The translations under genes were made by a program, and so were the position numbers. The notes under the pieces are model-generated. The model did no database searches. It saw nothing but the letters and a program-made list of their open reading frames with translations, and was not told where the DNA came from. A stretch of 64,000 nt of DNA from Branchiostoma floridae (taxonomy: Eukaryota > Chordata > Leptocardii > Amphioxiformes > Branchiostomatidae): assembly GCF_000003815.2 (NCBI RefSeq), contig NC_049987.1, forward strand, positions 24,139,824-24,203,823, in the 5' to 3' direction. This document shows positions 60,201 to 64,000 of this stretch, piece by piece. Positions within the stretch are counted from its first letter, which is position 1. Every line of letters starts with the position of its first letter.

Positions 60201-63200
60201 TGTAGTTGCTATTAACTATTTAGTGATTTTCTGTTTTTAAGTATTTGACAGCAGGAATGATTGTTCAAGAAAGTGAATCTCAATGCAAGAGACAATTTCT
60301 TGGTGTGTCTTTAGGAAGGAAGAAATTCTTGAACCAGAAGCTGATTCTTGGTGCAAGTAAAATATTCCTGGTGCAAGATTTCCAGACTTGTACAGAGAAT
60401 CACTGTCTAAGAGTAAGAGTATCAGTCTTAAGATTAGAAAGGAATTCTTGAGCAAGATCCTGAATCTTAGCACAAGACGCATATTCTGTTAACTGGTAAC
60501 TTAGTTCTTTAGGACAGAAAGGTTTCCTTGCTTCCAAATAACTTTCAAGAAACTGATTCTAGGTTTGACCTGCTACCAGAATCTTAATCTTTGTACAAGA
60601 TAATATATATTTGGTTTAAGACATCTATTCTTAAGGACGGAAGGTTATTCTTGTTGAAAGAATCTAAATCTTCATACAAGATACATAATATGGTTAGTGA
60701 AAGAAGCAACAAGAAATTCATTATTAAGGACAGAAAGATTTTCTTGCTACAAGAACCTTTCAAGAAACATAATCTAGGTTTTCCTGCTATAAGATATTTA
60801 ATCTTTGTTCTAGAATAAGATGATTTTTCTTAGTTTAGAGAACATTTATAGGTTTAAAACTATGATTAGATATAAATTCTGTACCACAGAATCATTCTTG
60901 TCACAAGAAGATTTATCTTAAGTTTTTAGTCCCAAAACTTTAAGAAAGAACAGCTTGGTCTGAGAAAAATATTCTAAGAAAACTTTCACCTTCTAACTGA
61001 CATTTTCTTATTTTCTTATTTTCTCACACAGAGAGTAATTTTCTTTGTGGAAGATAACTTTTCTTCCACAAAGATAAATAAGAATGGCATTTTTGGTAGT
61101 GTAATGATTGTGTCTTTGTTGATACTTAACAGTGTACGTAAGTCAGCTGTAGCTGCGATGTACAATGTGAACATTCACCCATTCCTTTCATTCCTTCATT
61201 GATTGATTGATTCATTCATTCACCCATTCATTCATTCATTCACCCATTCATTCATTCATTCATCCATCCATCCGCCCGTCCATCCATCCATCCATCCATC
61301 CATCTATCCATCCATCCATCCATCCATCCATCCGCCCGTCCATCCATCCATCCATCCATCCATCCATCCATCAATCCATCTATCCATCCATCCATCCATC
61401 CATCCGCCCGTCCATCCATCCATCCATCCATCCATCCATCCATCCATCCATCCATCCATCCATCCATCCATCCATCCATCCATCCATCCATCCATCCATC
61501 CACCCACCCATCCATCCATTCATTCATAAATTCATTCCTTTCTTTCCCTCCTTAGCCTGATCGTGTCGTGCATCTTCGTGCCGCCCATCTTGATCGGTAA
61601 GATCGGCTGTAAGTGGACCCTGGTGGTCTCCATCTTCTGGTACTCCGTCTTTACCGCGGGAAACTTCTACGCGTCATGGTTAGTACATAACCTCTACCAG
61701 ACTGACTTCGCTGGTTGTTATAGGTAGCTATAGAATAATTTGCCAGGGGAGTTGTGCTACCTGAGCCTTACCTTAGCCTGGACTGACTGACTTCGAGCGG
61801 CTTTTATCTTATGGGGAGGGGTCACTGGTTAGCGATTTGGCTATGTTCTCTTATGCCAGGAAAGGGAGTTGCCGTNNNNNNNNNNNNNNNNNNNNNNNNN
61901 NNNNNNNNNNNNNNNNNNNNNNNNNNNNNNNNNNNNNNNNNNNNNNNNNNNNNNNNNNNNNNNNNNNNNNNNNNNCCAATTTCTACAATTAGACCACCAA
62001 ACCACGAAGCCTGGTAGAGGCTAGTTTCGCACCGCCTCGAAGTCTGGGAAGGAGGCTAGCTAAGTGTTGATGGTACTATTGTCTTGTTATAGAGCCGGAT
62101 CGGCAATTAAGGAAGGACCGTGGTTCACTCTGTTCCAGGTACACGCTGATGCCGATGTCGGTGACGCTGGGTCTGGCCGCCGCGCCGCTCTGGACGGCCA
62201 AGAGCAAGTACGTCACGACCAGCGGGATCCGGTACGCGGGCATGGTGGGGGAGACACAGGAGGACGTCATCACCATGTTCTTCGGTATCTTCTTCATGGT
62301 ACGTCATGTTTGTTTGTTTGTTTGTTTGTTTGTTTGGTGTTAGAAAGTACGTCACTACCAGCAGGATCAGGTACGCGGGCATGGTGGGGGAGACACAGGA
62401 GGACGTCATCACTATGTTCTTCGGTATCTTCTTCATGGTACGCTTTGTTTGTTTGTTTGTTTGTTTGTTTGTTTGGTGTTAGTAAGTACGTCACTACCAG
62501 CGGGATCCGGTACGCTGGCATGGTGGGGGAGACACAGGAGAACGTCATCACCATGTTCTTCGGTATCTTCTTCATGGTACGTCATGTTTGTTTGTTTGTT
62601 TGTTTGTTTGTTTGTTTGGTGCTAGTATGTACTCACGACTAGCGGGATCCGGTACGCGGGCATGGTGGGGGACACAGGAGGACGCCATCACTATGTTCTT
62701 CGGTATCTTCTTCATGGTACGTCATGCTTGTTTGTTTGTTTGTTTGTTTGTTTGTTTGTTTGTTTGTTTGTTTGTTTGTTTGTTTGGTAAGTACGTCACG
62801 ACCAGCGGGATCCGGTACGCAGGCATGGTGGGGGAGACACAGAAGGACGCCATCACCATGTTCTTCGGTATCTTCTTCATGGTACGGTCTTTGTTTGTTT
62901 GTTTATTTGTTTGTTTGTTTGCTGTTTTGGTGGGAAGGATAAACATCGTGGGGGAGACACTATAGGACATCGTCTGAACGTCTGACCGTTCTCAAAATCA
63001 TATCCAGTTGCTTGAGTAACTGCTTTTTGGCTTACGATTCGGAGATGACTTCCAGACCTTTTGAATGACATCCATCATTTCTCTTCGTCGACTCATTCTG
63101 CCAGTTCTAGTGATGCTGAAGAAGAGTGATGGATGTCGTCTTCAAATTCATACAGTTGTAGAGATCGATTTGACTTAGATGTATATGAAGAACCGATTTT

Positions 63201-64000
63201 GATTGCGACATCATTGGAAACTGGTGCACCTGCAACCCGATGTCGCTTGGTGACGCTTGTGTATCAGTATGAATATCATGATCTGGCATTGAGATTGTAT
63301 ATGTGTTATAGTCTTCTTTTCATATCGATTGTAAGTAAGTTAGATAGTTAAAGTCCTTCCTATATCCGACGTTGCATATGGCGGAACTTGTCTCTGTTTC
63401 GACAACCCTTGGGCCACACAGTTTTATAAAGTAATGTGATCGTGTTCTGTAGTTTCGTTTGGGACCGCCTTATTAGCAGCGCCACCTTGTGCTACAGTGC
63501 GACATGAACCATTATTGCCACACAGAACGTAACAGATGGTCACCAAAATTGGAGCAACTAAAGAACTTTGTTATATTATTATCTCCATGAAAAATGGAGA
63601 TGTAGTTTTGGGTGTGTCTGTCTGTCTGTCTGTCTGTGTTTGTGTTTCCGAATTTTTGTAGTCAGCATAACTCAAGAACTTTACGATGGATTACGATATG
63701 GTATGTAGTATACAGGTAGATGTTGGGAAGACAAAGGTTAAGGTCGATTTTTAGGCTACCTGGTATGTGACCTTGGTACTGCAGCAGAAAGTCTTTTATA
63801 TCTTGACCTGGACGTGCTGTGGTCTCGACTCTTTGGTGACAGATAGATTCTGACGCAAGGAAATGGTGGTGTAAGTTTGGGTCCGCTAGTTCATGTCAGA
63901 ATTTCTCCATACCTGTCCTCCTTCAGGTGTTCCAGTCTGGCCAGATCTGGGGTAACCTGATCTCCTCCCTGGTGCTGGAGCGCAGGAACGTGACGTCACT
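57233..64000 (+). CDS. Gene C3: UNC-93-like protein, 5' part only (runs off window)
   Basis: The coding start [14 protein letters not shown] at 57262 lies in an exon that opens at 57233 after CTTACAG. An in-frame TAG sits between the acceptor and the ATG, so upstream exons are non-coding. Coding exons: 57262-57623, 61556-61678, 62139-62298, 63927 to beyond 64000, all in phase. Seen: [64 protein letters not shown] and an N-glycosylation site NVTS at the window edge. It is the most divergent of the three copies, and its exon structure differs from C1 and C2. The 3' half, including several helices, lies outside. Confidence 0.88.
58442..58541. other. Assembly gap (100 N) inside the TIR element
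   Basis: Intronic run of N; no C3 exon appears lost because the flanking exon phases join (phase 2 to phase 2). Confidence 0.98.
58860..59280 (+). promoter_or_regulatory. Non-TTTCTT core of the TIR element, promoter-like
   Basis: The only part of the element with ordinary composition. It has two CTGATTGG (inverted CCAAT) words in a 115-bp direct repeat, followed by CAGTTCACTACTCTTTG and a donor-like AAA|GTAAGTG at about 59249. This might be an internal promoter and first exon of a former gene. The evidence is weak. Confidence 0.2.
61195..61530. repeat. (ATCC)n microsatellite before C3 exon 2
   Basis: About 330 bp of CATT then CATC tetranucleotides, with three CCGCCCGT interruptions spaced about 60-75 bp apart. 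It ends about 25 bp before the acceptor of exon 61556, so its pyrimidines may serve as the polypyrimidine tract. Confidence 0.97.
61876..61975. other. Assembly gap (100 N) in C3 intron
   Basis: Run of N in the intron between exons 61556-61678 and 62139-62298. Confidence 0.98.
62345..62881 (+). repeat. Four extra tandem copies of C3 exon 3 end with donors
   Basis: The last 93 nt of exon 3 (62206-62298, coding [19 protein letters not shown] onward) recur at 62345-62437, 62484-62576, about 62636-62716 and 62789-62881. Each copy is followed by GTACG(T/C/G) and a (TTTG)n tract. Copy 4 has lost two bases (GGGGGACACAGG). Spacing is 139, 139, about 152 and about 153 bp. Substitutions are few, so the array is young. 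Confidence 0.93.
62965..63060 (+). mobile_element. Retroelement-tail fragment in C3 intron
   Basis: CGTCTGAACGTCTGACCGTTC then TCAAAATCATATCCAG and GAGTAACTGCTTTTTGGC match 26340-26395. A mirrored piece, CTGAAGAAGAGTGATGGATG, follows at about 63116. Confidence 0.5.
63578..63872. mobile_element. Dispersed ATTATCTCC repeat copy in C3 intron
   Basis: Starts ATTATCTCCATGAAAAATGG like 12558, with TCTG runs, TAGTCAGCATAACTCAAGAA, TGTTGGGAAGACAAAGGT and GGTACTGCAGCAGAAAG. The right part of the longer copy in gene A is absent. Confidence 0.8.

Larger units (their letters stand above)
57726..61103. mobile_element. 3.4-kb AAGAAA/TTTCTT-rich TIR element in C3 intron
   Basis: The left end TACACTACCAAAAATG and the right end CATTTTTGGTAGTGTA are perfect 16-bp inverted repeats, including a probable TA target site. 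Nearly all of the interior consists of TTTCTTG / CAAGAAA words, switching from mostly TTTCTT in the left part to AAGAAA-type words in the right part. A 115-bp direct repeat (TGTGACTTTTTCTGAAC to CCATCTC.ATTTTGAACAG) lies at about 58866 and 58989. A 100-N gap interrupts it. No transposase is seen. It is probably a large non-autonomous DNA element. Confidence 0.75.

Noticed and set aside
61203-61560. ORFs of 70-117 codons rich in His-Pro-Ser-Ile or Asp-Gly-Trp-Met
   Set aside because: Translations of an ATCC tetranucleotide repeat in every frame.
62064-62965. ORFs of 125-192 codons alternating UNC-93 text with Cys-Leu-Phe-Val runs
   Set aside because: Read through donors and TTTG spacers of the exon array; the true exon ends at 62298.

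Overview
This is a eukaryotic, intron-rich window. It most likely comes from an invertebrate deuterostome, and a lancelet (Branchiostoma) is the best guess. That rests on the UNC-93-like cluster, the deuterostome-style tRNA-derived SINEs and many short inverted-repeat elements; it is inference, because no species-specific marker is visible. Three 100-base N runs (5119-5218, 58442-58541, 61876-61975) are assembly gaps. All recognised genes lie on the + strand.

Left half (about 1-35400). A tandem duplication of roughly 17.5 kb carries two paralogous 14-exon genes, A (3490-14768, 1089 aa) and B (24055-33643, 1071 aa). Exon order, exon sizes and all splice phases match between them. Each encodes an unusual fusion: a short N-terminal domain, a class-3 (fungal/EDS1-type) lipase with a complete Ser-Asp-His set, an unrecognised beta-rich and helical middle, a Gly/Ala-rich membrane hairpin, and a C-terminal P-loop GTPase. 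The GTPase has GPQ[D/N]AGKST and DFPGTT motifs but an altered G4 motif ([N/S]QCG). Each duplication unit begins with the same 37-bp minisatellite (1-137 and about 17437-18060), followed by a shared upstream region. This gene pair is the strongest candidate for an undescribed system.

Right half (about 35900-64000). Three tandem UNC-93-like multi-pass membrane genes follow: C1 (35922-42469, 564 aa, nine coding exons), C2 (44613-50357, 589 aa, seven coding exons) and C3 (57262 to beyond the window end, partial). C1 and C2 share a 31-nt first coding exon that is easily missed. C1 needs a GC-AG intron. All three genes show local tandem duplications that copy exon edges together with their splice sites, most strikingly a five-copy array in C3 (62206-62881).

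Introns and spacers are full of non-autonomous inverted-repeat elements. Notable ones are a near-perfect 590-bp palindrome in gene B, a 3.4-kb AAGAAA/TTTCTT-rich TIR element in C3, and three copies of a roughly 190-bp MITE around the UNC-93 genes. There are also a decayed Penelope-type GIY-YIG remnant, a hammerhead-like motif, tRNA-derived SINEs and long microsatellites. No rRNA, functional tRNA or CRISPR array was found.
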